Assembly: GCA_031265645.1 (NCBI GenBank)
Contig: JAISCJ010000144.1
Coordinates: 1 to 41,215 of the forward strand
Reading direction: 5' to 3'
DNA from: Holosporales bacterium
Lineage (GTDB): Bacteria; Pseudomonadota; Alphaproteobacteria; BNTO01
Length of the DNA: 41,215 bases
Part shown: in pieces, positions 25,054-33,766 of the stretch
How positions within the stretch are numbered: position 1 is the first letter of the stretch
Layout: the number at the start of each line of letters is the position of its first letter
The notes under the pieces: model-generated
The model's database searches: none
What the model saw: only the letters and a program-made list of their open reading frames with translations
Told to the model about the DNA's origin: nothing
Program-made: the position numbers and the translations under genes

Positions 25054-26175
25054 TTACAGCATAGGTAAATTGTCGTACAGTGGAGAAAGTATTGCGGATA
25101 TTAACACAATAAGGAGCAAACCAAAAGCCCCCAACAATATGGGTTGAAGCAATGCAATTCGCTGTTGCATTTTTCCAAAAAGGCGTTGCATTTCAATGCT
25201 GGCACACTGCGCAAGCATGTCACCGAGCAACCCGCATGCATTTCCAATTTCGGCAAATTTAGCAGCACTACGCGGAACGCACCTTACGCGCTGAAGTTCA
25301 TTGTGGAAAGGCTCGCCATTTACAACATTTTGCGTAACCTCTGCAATTGCTGCTTTTAATTCTTTTGATTTTGTTTGACTGTTGGACAGTAGAAGAGCAT
25401 CCTTTAAAGGAATTCCAGATTGGAGCAATATGGCAACGCTGTTCAACCACAAAATGCTGTTGTAATTCGATCCAGTAGAGAATTTTGATCGAATTTTTCG
25501 CCAGGCGACGAACCCCGCGATAACGAAGGAAAGCATCACCGATATGCACATGTGTGGATGATTTACGGAAAGGTCCGACAACGCAAATATTAAGCCACCG
25601 TCATCCTGAATAATGCTGCGCACGTTTGGAATCACAAGTCGAAGCATCATCACTACTACCCCCAAGATTGCAACAAACACACATGTTGGATAAGTAAGAG
25701 CTTTCCTCATTTGCTTTTTCAAGAATTCTTGTGCTTCAAAGTTTTGGCTGAGCATTTCGCATGCTTTTCCCATGTTGCCAGTTTGCTCGGCGCGTTCCAG
25801 GCTGCCAATAACGTATGGGGTTGCGACTTGCGGAAAACTGGATAGGGCTTTTGCAAATGAATTGCCAGATTTTATGGAGGACAGCGTTTCATTTAAGAAT
25901 TTTTGCACCGAACGCTTGGTTTCAATCGTGCCCATTATTTCTAATGCATCTATCAAGGTTATGTGCTGATTAAGCAAAATTGATAGCTGCTTGAAAAATA
26001 ACACTAAAATTACCGGATTCGCACTCCATTTTAGGTTTGAAGTTTTTTCTATTTTTATTAAGGTCAAGCCCTTTGATTGAATTCTTGCGTCGACGTCTTC
26101 TTTTTTGAGCACGTCAATGTTCCCTGTGATTAATTTTCCAGTTTTATCAATAGCTTTATAAAAATATGTGGGCAC
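25054..26175 (-). CDS. gspF: type II secretion/type IV pilus inner-membrane platform protein (GspF/PilC)
   Basis: GspF/PilC proteins form the inner-membrane platform on which the assembly ATPase works. VPTYFYKAIDKTGKLITG at the N-terminus is the family start (usually MPxFxYKAxDxxGK), so I choose the GTG at 26175. The frame stays open to 26316 and an ATG at 26226 is the alternative. Two T2SSF domains are present, with the duplicated pattern LSILLNQHITLIDAL and VAILLQSGIPLKDAL, and three membrane segments, the last near the C-terminus (LLLIVLISAILSPLY). From the GTG it is 373 residues, close to normal. No gspE, gspD or pilin gene is in the window. Confidence 0.92.
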   Translation of the reverse strand: MPTYFYKAIDKTGKLITGNIDVLKKEDVDARIQSKGLTLIKIEKTSNLKWSANPVILVLFFKQLSILLNQHITLIDALEIMGTIETKRSVQKFLNETLSSIKSGNSFAKALSSFPQVATPYVIGSLERAEQTGNMGKACEMLSQNFEAQEFLKKQMRKALTYPTCVFVAILGVVVMMLRLVIPNVRSIIQDDGGLIFALSDLSVNHPHMCISVMLSFVIAGFVAWRKIRSKFSTGSNYNSILWLNSVAILLQSGIPLKDALLLSNSQTKSKELKAAIAEVTQNVVNGEPFHNELQRVRCVPRSAAKFAEIGNACGLLGDMLAQCASIEMQRLFGKMQQRIALLQPILLGAFGLLLIVLISAILSPLYDNLPML

Positions 26176-26266
26176 ATGTAAACCTGTGATTGAAACGAAC
26201 TTTATGCCTCCGTAATCGTACCACATTGTGTATACTTGCTTGAGCGCAGTGCTAACGCCAAAAATT

Positions 26267-27250
26267 ATGCAAATTGGCAATGTTAAGTTACCAATTCCGG
26301 TTATATTGGCTCCCATGGCCGGAGTTACAGATTATCCATTTAGGAAAATCGTGAATCATTTCGGTGCTGGACTAGTCTATTCAGAAATGGTGGCTAGCCG
26401 CGCAATAATGGAGGCGCTGAAAAACACTAAAGTGCGAAAGCGCTTGCATTTCTTTGATGCGTCGATTGAACCGTATCTGGTATCCATGCAGATTGTTGGA
26501 AACGATCCAGAAATAATGGCGGATGCAGCCCGCTTTAGTGAGCAACTTGGCGCAACATGCGTTGATATAAACATGGGGTGCCCCGTCAAAAAAGTCGTAA
26601 ACATAGATTGCGGTGCAGCGTTAATGAAAGACGAAGCGTTAGCGGCAAAAATATTACGTGCGGTTGTTGCAGCCGTGCGAATACCAGTTACGGTGAAAAT
26701 GCGATTAGGCTGGGACTTTCAGCACATAAATGTCATTGAGCTTGCAAAAATGGCAGAAAATGAAGGAGTATGCGCCGTTGCAGTACACGGGCGCACGCGA
26801 TCGCAATTTTACGAAGGAACTGCGAATTGGCAAATTATCAGTGAAGTAAAGCAGTCTCTAAAAATTCCCGTGATTGGTAACGGTGACGTAAAGGATATTT
26901 TTGGCGCCAGTGAATTGTTAAAGAGTTGCAATGCTGTAATGATTGGGCGAGGCGCGTGTGGACGTCCATGGCTGCTTCGTCAGGTTGCAGCACATTTGGA
27001 CAATGCGCAGATACCCAAGCAATGTAACATACAGGTGCTAGATACAATCCATTCACATTTGGCTCTGATCTTAGAAACCTATGGCGAGGACAAAGGGACA
27101 AGGCTTGCGCGCAAACACTTAGATTGGTACAGCAAGGGTTACCCTGGAGCAGCAGCATTTCGATCTACTGTAAACTCCGAAGTGACTGCAAGTGGAATGT
27201 ACGCACTCGTGGATGAGTTTTTCTCTGGATTGGTGGCACATGAAAGCTAG
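26267..27250 (+). CDS. dusB: tRNA-dihydrouridine synthase (DusB type)
   Basis: This FMN enzyme reduces uridine to dihydrouridine in the tRNA D-loop with NADPH. Motifs are ILAPMAGVTDYPFRK at the start of the TIM barrel, DINMGCPVKK with the catalytic cysteine, KMRLGW, VHGRTRSQFYEG, IGNGDV and IGRGACGRPWL. From the ATG at 26267 it has 327 residues, and an in-frame ATG at 26228 would add 13. It is divergent from gspF and overlaps rarA by 11 bases. The single Dus and its sequence type fit the alphaproteobacterial DusB, although NtrC/fis genes that often follow are absent. Confidence 0.93.
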   Translation: MQIGNVKLPIPVILAPMAGVTDYPFRKIVNHFGAGLVYSEMVASRAIMEALKNTKVRKRLHFFDASIEPYLVSMQIVGNDPEIMADAARFSEQLGATCVDINMGCPVKKVVNIDCGAALMKDEALAAKILRAVVAAVRIPVTVKMRLGWDFQHINVIELAKMAENEGVCAVAVHGRTRSQFYEGTANWQIISEVKQSLKIPVIGNGDVKDIFGASELLKSCNAVMIGRGACGRPWLLRQVAAHLDNAQIPKQCNIQVLDTIHSHLALILETYGEDKGTRLARKHLDWYSKGYPGAAAFRSTVNSEVTASGMYALVDEFFSGLVAHES

Positions 27251-28502
27251 CAACCAACTGTTTGACCGCGAAGAGCGAGGACAGACTCGACAGATTCCGC
27301 TGGCAGAAGCGTTGCGTCCCAAAGATTTTAGTGAGTTAGTTGGCAATATAGATTTTTCCAGCGGCAATTTGGGTAGTCTGCAATCGTTAATTCTCTGGGG
27401 GCCTCCTGGTTGTGGAAAAACAACGCTTGCGAGAATTATTGCATCCAAAAGCGAATTAACAAGCGTTTCGCTGTCTGCCGTCACTTCTGGAACAGCGGAT
27501 TTTCGTGATGTGTTTGATATTGCCAACCGCGGGACAAAGATTGTGCTGATGATTGACGAAATTCATCATTTAAACAAATCGCAGCAAGATATTTTTCTGC
27601 CACATATTGAAAATGGTAACATTATTCTGATCGGAACAACAACAGAAAATCCATCGTTTGAGCTAAGGCAAGCACTGCTATCCAGGTGCAAAGTCATTGT
27701 GTTCTCACGTTTATCAACCGATGACCTCCTTCAAATTATTTTGCGAGTAGAGAATCATATTGGCAAGCCCCTGATATTGACAGAAGAAGCGAAGCATTGT
27801 TTGTGTGACCTTGCAGACGGTGATGCGCGTTATTTGTTGAACAGAATTGAAGAAATTTTACACGTAAATTCGGACCATTTACTGACGGCTGAAGACCTAG
27901 GTGCGCTGTTTCAAAAAAAGCTCAAAAGGTACGACAAGAACGCAGATGAGCATTACAACCTTATTAGCGCTTTTCATAAATCCATTCGCGGCTCCGATGT
28001 AAATGCGGCGCTGTACTGGTTTGCTCGAATGCTGCGTGGTGGCGAGGATCCGTTATACATTGCAAGGCGGCTTGTGCGTGCTGCGGCGGAGGATGTAGGA
28101 ACGGCAGATCCGCAAGCAATACAGGTTGCAATTGCTGCTGTAGAGGCGTTTCGATTCTTGGGTTCACCTGAAGGAGAACTGGTCATTGCCGAAGCAGTTG
28201 CCTATGTTGCTACTGCCCCAAAGTCGAATGCTGTGTATCGTGCGTACAATACAGCAGTCGCGTTCGTGGACAAGACAGATGCAATCCCTCCTCCGATGCA
28301 CGCAATTAATGCACCGACTACGCTAGCAAAAGAGCTAGGATACGGACAGGGGTATTTGTATGACCACGACTCTCTTAACGCATTCTCGGGACAGAACTAT
28401 TTTCCAGGTGAACGGCAAGATTTTTATAAACCAAATGAGCGTGGATTTGAGCGAGAAATAAAAAAGAGAATGGATTGGTGGGAGAAAAATCGACGGGGTT
28501 AA
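27240..28502 (+). CDS. rarA: replication-associated recombination protein A (RarA/MgsA)
   Basis: RarA is a AAA+ clamp-loader-like ATPase that acts at stalled replication forks. Walker A is GPPGCGKTTLARI (about residues 48-60), Walker B IVLMIDEIHHLNKSQQD, sensor 1 GTTTENPSFE, and the arginine finger is in LLSRCKV. The C-terminal tetramerisation part contains YDKNADEHYNLISAFHKS and DPLYIARRLVRAAAEDVG, both hallmarks of the family. The ATG at 27240 gives 420 residues. The frame is open further upstream, but that part lies in dusB. The 11-base overlap with dusB indicates coupled expression. Confidence 0.95.
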   Translation: MKASNQLFDREERGQTRQIPLAEALRPKDFSELVGNIDFSSGNLGSLQSLILWGPPGCGKTTLARIIASKSELTSVSLSAVTSGTADFRDVFDIANRGTKIVLMIDEIHHLNKSQQDIFLPHIENGNIILIGTTTENPSFELRQALLSRCKVIVFSRLSTDDLLQIILRVENHIGKPLILTEEAKHCLCDLADGDARYLLNRIEEILHVNSDHLLTAEDLGALFQKKLKRYDKNADEHYNLISAFHKSIRGSDVNAALYWFARMLRGGEDPLYIARRLVRAAAEDVGTADPQAIQVAIAAVEAFRFLGSPEGELVIAEAVAYVATAPKSNAVYRAYNTAVAFVDKTDAIPPPMHAINAPTTLAKELGYGQGYLYDHDSLNAFSGQNYFPGERQDFYKPNERGFEREIKKRMDWWEKNRRG

Positions 28503-28560
28503 AACGCGAAAAAAGACCCCCATCAAGATCGGAGTTTGCTTTGATGAACTCCCATATATT

Positions 28561-28596
28561 AAGCTTACTCTAATATCATTCACATTGCCCTTTGAA
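28561..28596 (+). repeat. short shared block R3, copy 1
   Basis: AAGCTTACTCTAATATC followed by CACATTGCCCTTTGAA matches 40056-40092 at about 30 of 36 positions. It lies between rarA and the convergent LuxR/NB-ARC gene. A hairpin TGGTGT-T-ACACCA follows (28597-28609), then CTTTTT and TGGGTATAATTG, which resembles 1590-1616. Confidence 0.55.
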
Positions 28597-28678
28597 TGGT
28601 GTTACACCAAAACTCTTTTTACGATTGGGTATAATTGGTTCAGCAGAGAGACAGATATCAGTGGAACATTAATATCAA

Positions 28679-31600
28679 CTAATTTCGTAAATGTCTCAGC
28701 ATGAGAGGATAGAGTTGCTTTATCAAGATAGAAAACCAACTATTTGCTTTCCCTTTCTGGGCTACAAAATTTTTGACAAAACCATGATCCGCGCCATAGA
28801 TTGCGGTAAAAATTTTCAAGGCATTCTCAAAGCAGGTCCCTATCTTGGTGGGGTCCTTTATGATTTCAAACGCATTCGCTTTATTCAATTCGTCATATTT
28901 TTCTTTCTCAAAAAAATTTCGACAGAATTCGTTCATATTCTGAAAGAACGTTGCAAAATGCTTTATTGATGCGGCCTGATTACCCTGGCGAAATTTAAAA
29001 ACAGCCGCATGATACTCAATTTTGTTACGTCTAATGACGTAATCGTTGCTCTTTCCGTAGTTTCCAAAATTCAAAAACTGCAAGCAATCTTCGTACCCTT
29101 CAACTGATTTATTCAAATAACCCCTCGCATAAATCCTGTATTCTAAGGCGAACATGGCATAGCGATTCATTCCCATGCGTCGAAAGTTATCGATCACATA
29201 TGACAGCTTTTTTTCAGCTATGCGAAATTTCCCTAACCCTATCAAATTTCCGCTTTCTTCTCTTAAAACCCACAATTTGGGAACTAAATAATCTCCATCC
29301 TTTTCATAGTGTTTCAATATGTAGGCAGCTTCATTGATTTCTTCTAACCCCTGCCTATGAAGACCTGCAACCCCGTAAAAATTGGATAAACCTCTTCTAA
29401 TAAAAAACGCCATTGATGGAAACTTATCGGGAAGCTTTTTTTCCCGCTTACTAAAAGGAGGGTCTGCGTTGTGTAGCTTCAAAATTTTACTGGCATAATC
29501 CAGCCCTATTTTGCATTCAGGTTTTGTAACGTAGTAATGCTCAAGGTAGGCAACAAATAAGATATGGTATGCTTCCGTTAAAATCTGATGAGCCCAACGC
29601 TCTGGACAACTCTCTACAATATCTATAGATCTTTGAGCCAACCTTAAACATTCGTCAAAATTCCCGTCATTATTGTAAAGTGTTGCTAATTTAACAGCCC
29701 CCATAGACAATAATGCCTCATTGTCGGTTGATGATTCTGCTAATTCTAGACCTTTTTTCAGGTGCTGCTTGGCTTGTACTGTATCTCCCAAGAGAACAGA
29801 GTCATATCCTAAATTAAGAAAAAGAGCAGACAAATCGCGCGCACTAATATATTTTTCCAAGTTTTCTATCGAAAGTACGCTCTTGTAGCACTCTACCGCT
29901 TCCGAAATTTTATTCCGATTGGAATGCAGTAAGTGTCCTAATGCCAGCAAAATTCGAGTACTACATTGCTGAATATTGCATGCAATGTTTTTAATCTTGT
30001 GCTCTATACTTTTTAAGTGCAACAACAGGTGAGCAGAACTGCCCACGTTTTCAAGCTCACCTTTGTATAATGGCCAACAAATTTGTTCGAATGGAGTCAA
30101 CATTTTGACGATATGGTCTATCTTTTCTCTTTTTTCTGTATCACTTAATAATGAAAGAATGCACGAAAGGCCTATTTTTTGAGCACTTCTGTGCATGGAT
30201 AAACAAGCGCCATTATCAAAGATGAGGGAATATTGTTTTAATTGATAAATAAAGTCGTCTACAAGTGTTTCGCTTTGCACTTGGCTGTTTAGTAGACGAA
30301 CGCACTTATGCAATAACTCTTTTGAAATATTTTGCGAATCTACTAAACAGACGAGCAGCAATAATTCTTTAAATTCCAATCTTTTTTCGAGAATTTTTTG
30401 AAAACTCGAAAAAATAATTCTATATCGTGTTTTGTTATAAGCTAACTCTTCGCCCAACAGATCACTTTGCATACTTTCAAATGCTTGGTCCCCGCGCACG
30501 ATCATATTAGCATACGCATCAAATGATTCTTCTGTGTTTTTTATGTAATGAGCTGCAGCAGAAATATCTAACGGAAATGAAGGAATTTTTACTAGAAAAT
30601 CTTGTATTTCGCGCTCTTTTTCGACAGACCAATTTGATTCTTCATCGCTTCGAAAAATTTGTTTAAAAAGCGTATTTTTTTCTTTTTCATCCAATTTTTC
30701 GATATGCAAAACCATTGAGGGAGTGAGATGTCCAACATTTTGAATGTTACTGTTCTGAGTCGTCAAAATAACAATACCATGGCCCCATTTTTTCTCATCG
30801 TATGGAAAATTATCACGAATGCCTTGAAATGACTTTACATTATCAAAAATAAGCCCCCATCTTTTGACAGTGCTTAACCTTTTTTGAATAAAAACTATCC
30901 GTTGCTTACTCTGTTCGAGCTGATCTGTAATTGCTAGGATAAATTGGAGTTCCTGTCTTAACGCATGCGTATTTGCTAAAAGATAGGCTAAATTTGTTAA
31001 AGAACTGGATAAAGATATATCTGTCTCTGCATTGATTTCAAATATGAACGTGTTTCTTAAATTTTTAGCATATTGGCGAGCAATCGTTGTTTTACCTGCG
31101 CCACCAGGGCCAACAATTACGAGAACTGGCACACCCGTTTGTTTCTTTAGAAGCTTACCCATTTCACGTATTAACCGGCTTCTCTCTAATAAGTGCTCCT
31201 TTTTGATAAACGGAATGTCTGGCGATACTAACGGGGCAGTTCTTTGCGATAGAAATAGAACGATCGAACCAAAAATCAGGATGAAGACCCCTACTGATAA
31301 AAAATTTATTTTGTATGGTGCTATTTTTCCACGGCTGCGTCTGAATGACATAGGGAAATTTTTATCTTGATTGCTTACGATAAGCAAACCCTTGTCTTGT
31401 TTAGAAACTTTATAGTGATAGAAATGCTGTATTACTTCCAGCACTGCTGCAGCATAACGCTCATGATAATAGATACACCGCGCTTGGACTACGACAGGAG
31501 TGGCATTGGGAACAAGAATTAAGTAGGATCTCCAATTTTTGCAGGGAATACTACTTTCTTCACCCAAAAAGTCAGATGTAGGAATAAAAACAGTGTTTAC

Positions 31601-32044
31601 GGTGTTCCCTATTCGCTGCTTTGTTTCGATCGGAATTCCAGCTAATTGTAAGTGTCTTGCCAATCGGCAATTTTTTTTGTTTTTACACTCTCGCTGACAC
31701 AACACGTAACACGGTTCAGTTGCCTCCGACTTATTTTTTGATGCAACGTTTTTTAGCACTTTCTTCAAAGAATTCTCTGCTAGGATATTTTCGTAACGCT
31801 CCTTAAAGTATTGTCTGAGGTCGAATTTATCTACTATGTCTAATATTTGTTCTTTTGAATTGCATACCATTTTGATTGCGATATTGTGAACGTGTGCTTC
31901 CATCGTTTTTGGTGAAATTTCAATCAGGTTCGCAAAAAATTTCGCGGAATGACCGCTTGCTAATCCGGAAATGACGTCAAGCTCTCTTGGCGTCAACTGA
32001 AACGAGCCAATCTCAATATCGGGAAAGCTCCCACAAAGTTCCAT
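28679..32044 (-). CDS. LuxR-type HTH / membrane segment / NB-ARC NTPase / TPR protein
   Basis: This protein of about 1121 residues probably senses an unknown signal and regulates transcription. The N-terminal LuxR/GerE-type HTH (about 16-75) reads LTPRELDVISGLASGHSAK then ISPKTMEAHVHNIAIKM. A cysteine cluster C-x3-C-x3-C-x5-C lies at about 112-126. One hydrophobic segment (about 245-267, SVGVFILIFGSIVLFL) precedes a P-loop VGPGGAGKTTIARQY and a Walker-B-like WGLIFDN, as in NB-ARC/STAND ATPases. The C-terminal half is helical repeats of TPR kind, for example LGYDSVLLGDTVQAKQHLKK. STAND regulators usually have the HTH at the C-terminus and no membrane segment. The start is ATG 32044 or TTG 32050. 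The C-terminus LMLRHLRN repeats that of BioD. Confidence 0.85.
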   Translation of the reverse strand: MELCGSFPDIEIGSFQLTPRELDVISGLASGHSAKFFANLIEISPKTMEAHVHNIAIKMVCNSKEQILDIVDKFDLRQYFKERYENILAENSLKKVLKNVASKNKSEATEPCYVLCQRECKNKKNCRLARHLQLAGIPIETKQRIGNTVNTVFIPTSDFLGEESSIPCKNWRSYLILVPNATPVVVQARCIYYHERYAAAVLEVIQHFYHYKVSKQDKGLLIVSNQDKNFPMSFRRSRGKIAPYKINFLSVGVFILIFGSIVLFLSQRTAPLVSPDIPFIKKEHLLERSRLIREMGKLLKKQTGVPVLVIVGPGGAGKTTIARQYAKNLRNTFIFEINAETDISLSSSLTNLAYLLANTHALRQELQFILAITDQLEQSKQRIVFIQKRLSTVKRWGLIFDNVKSFQGIRDNFPYDEKKWGHGIVILTTQNSNIQNVGHLTPSMVLHIEKLDEKEKNTLFKQIFRSDEESNWSVEKEREIQDFLVKIPSFPLDISAAAHYIKNTEESFDAYANMIVRGDQAFESMQSDLLGEELAYNKTRYRIIFSSFQKILEKRLEFKELLLLVCLVDSQNISKELLHKCVRLLNSQVQSETLVDDFIYQLKQYSLIFDNGACLSMHRSAQKIGLSCILSLLSDTEKREKIDHIVKMLTPFEQICWPLYKGELENVGSSAHLLLHLKSIEHKIKNIACNIQQCSTRILLALGHLLHSNRNKISEAVECYKSVLSIENLEKYISARDLSALFLNLGYDSVLLGDTVQAKQHLKKGLELAESSTDNEALLSMGAVKLATLYNNDGNFDECLRLAQRSIDIVESCPERWAHQILTEAYHILFVAYLEHYYVTKPECKIGLDYASKILKLHNADPPFSKREKKLPDKFPSMAFFIRRGLSNFYGVAGLHRQGLEEINEAAYILKHYEKDGDYLVPKLWVLREESGNLIGLGKFRIAEKKLSYVIDNFRRMGMNRYAMFALEYRIYARGYLNKSVEGYEDCLQFLNFGNYGKSNDYVIRRNKIEYHAAVFKFRQGNQAASIKHFATFFQNMNEFCRNFFEKEKYDELNKANAFEIIKDPTKIGTCFENALKIFTAIYGADHGFVKNFVAQKGKANSWFSILIKQLYPLMLRHLRN

Positions 32045-32117
32045 TGACAAACTGCTCGCATATTAACGCGGACTGCCGCGATTCTAACCCAATTAGTCCA
32101 AAAATTCACGTATTACT

Positions 32118-32144
32118 AAAAATAAGGGTGTTCCCCTTATTTTT
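32118..32144. terminator. bidirectional-type hairpin in a divergent promoter region
   Basis: AAAAATAAGGG (32118-32128) and CCCTTATTTTT (32134-32144) form a perfect 11-base-pair stem with a five-base loop, with T-runs on both strands. It has terminator form, but it lies between two divergent genes, about 74 bases before the LuxR/NB-ARC start and 90 before the small secreted protein. Attenuation of one of the leaders is possible. Confidence 0.55.
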
Positions 32145-32194
32145 CAAAAATTGGTGATTTACCAGGATTACACCATATCATGACTTGCGCAATA

Positions 32195-32219
32195 ACCCAA
32201 TTGGGTCTGGGCTTTTTTT
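32195..32219 (+). promoter_or_regulatory. palindrome plus T-run in the leader of the small secreted protein
   Basis: ACCCAATTGGGT (32195-32206) is a perfect palindrome, followed by TCTGGGC and a run of seven T up to about 32219. It is 27 bases before the ATG at 32233. It could be a dimeric regulator site or an attenuator. Confidence 0.4.
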
Positions 32220-32232
32220 GGGAGAGTTTCTC

Positions 32233-32634
32233 ATGAATGGAAAATTTTGTAAGGGAATCTTGATAGCGAAAGTGATCACTGATAGCTTGGGAATTGCTTG
32301 TCCATGTTATGCAACAAGCAGTGCAACAAATTTTAAATCTGTTAAACTACTATGCGATGATGTGCAGTGTTTGCCGTTAGTATTAACTGATATCGCGTTG
32401 GGACATGTTGAGCTGCAAACTAAGTGTGCAGAACTGGATACAAGGGGGCAATTCATTGAGGAAGGATGTTGTAAATTGCAACATCAATTTGAAGAACTGC
32501 AACGTGATTACGGGAACTCGACGCAACAGAATAAAGTACTAATTCAATTAGCAAACGAAATTGATGACAATTTTGGTGGTTTTGATGCTATTGAGGAAGC
32601 GTGTAATCATTTGCTGCATGCAATCAATTTCTAG
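32233..32634 (+). CDS. small exported protein of unknown function (133 aa)
   Basis: GGGAGAG at 32219-32225 is eight bases before the ATG at 32233, so I use this start and not the earlier frame start at 32185. The N-terminus MNGKFCKGILIAKV, then ITDSLGIACPCYA, has the form of a signal peptide, possibly with cleavage after CYA at about residue 27. The mature part is about 105 residues. It is likely helical and partly coiled coil (ELQTKCAELDTRGQFIEEG and on), with five cysteines. I see no known family. It is divergent from the LuxR/NB-ARC gene. A C/G-rich hairpin (CCCCC 32652-32656, GGGGG 32669-32673) follows it and may be its terminator. Confidence 0.6.
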   Translation: MNGKFCKGILIAKVITDSLGIACPCYATSSATNFKSVKLLCDDVQCLPLVLTDIALGHVELQTKCAELDTRGQFIEEGCCKLQHQFEELQRDYGNSTQQNKVLIQLANEIDDNFGGFDAIEEACNHLLHAINF

Positions 32635-32728
32635 TAAATATTTTAGCCAACCCCCCGATTTACCGTCAGGGGGCTTGCAATAATTGCCCCCCCTCAGACC
32701 TATGATGCGTGCTTATATTCTCGGAATG

Positions 32729-32811
32729 TTAATTAAACACAGTGTGTCAGGCCAAAATCCCTGCAGCGCAAAGGATTTTATCCTGTGTGTTTCGAATGGT
32801 ATATGTTAATC
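32729..32811 (-). repeat. dispersed repeat R2, copy 2 (inverted)
   Basis: On the minus strand it reads ATTAACATATACCATTCG, then AACACACAGGATAAAATCC, then TGCAGGGATTTT and CACACTGTGTT. It thus has the same block order as R2 copy 1 at 2285-2384. The AAAATCC/GGATTTT hairpin inside is perfect. It lies in the rlpA leader. Confidence 0.72.
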
Positions 32812-32923
32812 CGTTGATTTTTTATTGAGAAGAGTTGGACTTTTCTGTTACAAAAGCCTGAACGGCGTTATCTGGATGTGTGCTTACGTGAAACTAATTG
32901 ATGAAAAAATAATGGACCACTCC

Positions 32924-33613
32924 ATGCACAAAAAGGCTTTGTTCAAAAATTCGTCAAAATACCGCGCGTTTGCGCTTCTCATGTCCCTTGCAATTTTGCT
33001 CAGCGGATGCGCAATTAGGCGAAGCCATGTTCAGGGATTGTCACGTTCATCTGCAGGATATTGCGTCAAGGGCGTTTGGTATTATCCACAAAATTTTTAC
33101 GACTACGATGACACCGGGCTCGCATCTTGGTATGGGCCTGGCTTTCATGATCACGCGAAAGCTCAGGGTGAAAAATATGATCAATACGCAATGACAGCCG
33201 CTCACAAAACACTGCCACTGCCAACCATTGTAAAAGTTACGAACGTGGAAAACGGCAAATCCATTGTTGTGCTGGTTGATGATAGAGGACCATATAAAAA
33301 CAAACGCATTCTCGACCTATCAGCATCTGCAGCGAAGGAGCTTGGAACGTACAACAGGGGAGTCGCAAAAGTACGGGTACAGTCGCTATGTAAGGAAAGC
33401 AATGCGCTGTCCATATACTTGAAACACTACAACAAGGGAAAATTCAACAGAACGTGGGAAGATATATATCGCCAAGAAATTGGGTGCCGCCCCGGTTACC
33501 GTCAACTTACAGTTGTATCAAAAAAAGTGCATCGCTCTAATTTGGAAGAAATAAATAAATCGAAAAACGCTCAAGCTGTAGCCAGCTTAATTGGGCGCAA
33601 AAAAAATCGCTAG
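32924..33613 (+). CDS. rlpA: RlpA family septal-ring lipoprotein (lytic transglycosylase-like)
   Basis: RlpA proteins are outer-membrane lipoproteins that cut denuded glycan strands at the division septum. The lipobox LLSGC places the lipidated cysteine at residue 29 from the ATG at 32924. A GGA seven bases before this ATG favours it over the ATG at 32912, and the frame is open to 32825. The double-psi beta-barrel domain shows GLASWYGPGFHDH, MTAAHKTLPLPTIVKVTN and VLVDDRGPYKNKRILDLS, with the conserved His and Asp. There are 229 residues. The C-terminal SPOR domain of many RlpA proteins is missing, so septal targeting by denuded glycan may be absent. Its leader contains R2 copy 2. Confidence 0.9.
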   Translation: MHKKALFKNSSKYRAFALLMSLAILLSGCAIRRSHVQGLSRSSAGYCVKGVWYYPQNFYDYDDTGLASWYGPGFHDHAKAQGEKYDQYAMTAAHKTLPLPTIVKVTNVENGKSIVVLVDDRGPYKNKRILDLSASAAKELGTYNRGVAKVRVQSLCKESNALSIYLKHYNKGKFNRTWEDIYRQEIGCRPGYRQLTVVSKKVHRSNLEEINKSKNAQAVASLIGRKKNR

Positions 33614-33766
33614 CGGAAGGACTCATTTTTTTGAATGAAATTTAGATGTCGTTCTCGTGACTCGGATATTAGAGTTTTTACCCTAACGGGAACACGATTC
33701 ACTAAATAATAGCATTCTATATGACTCCAGTGATAGAATGCGCGCAGGTCTCGCTGTATATGACAC

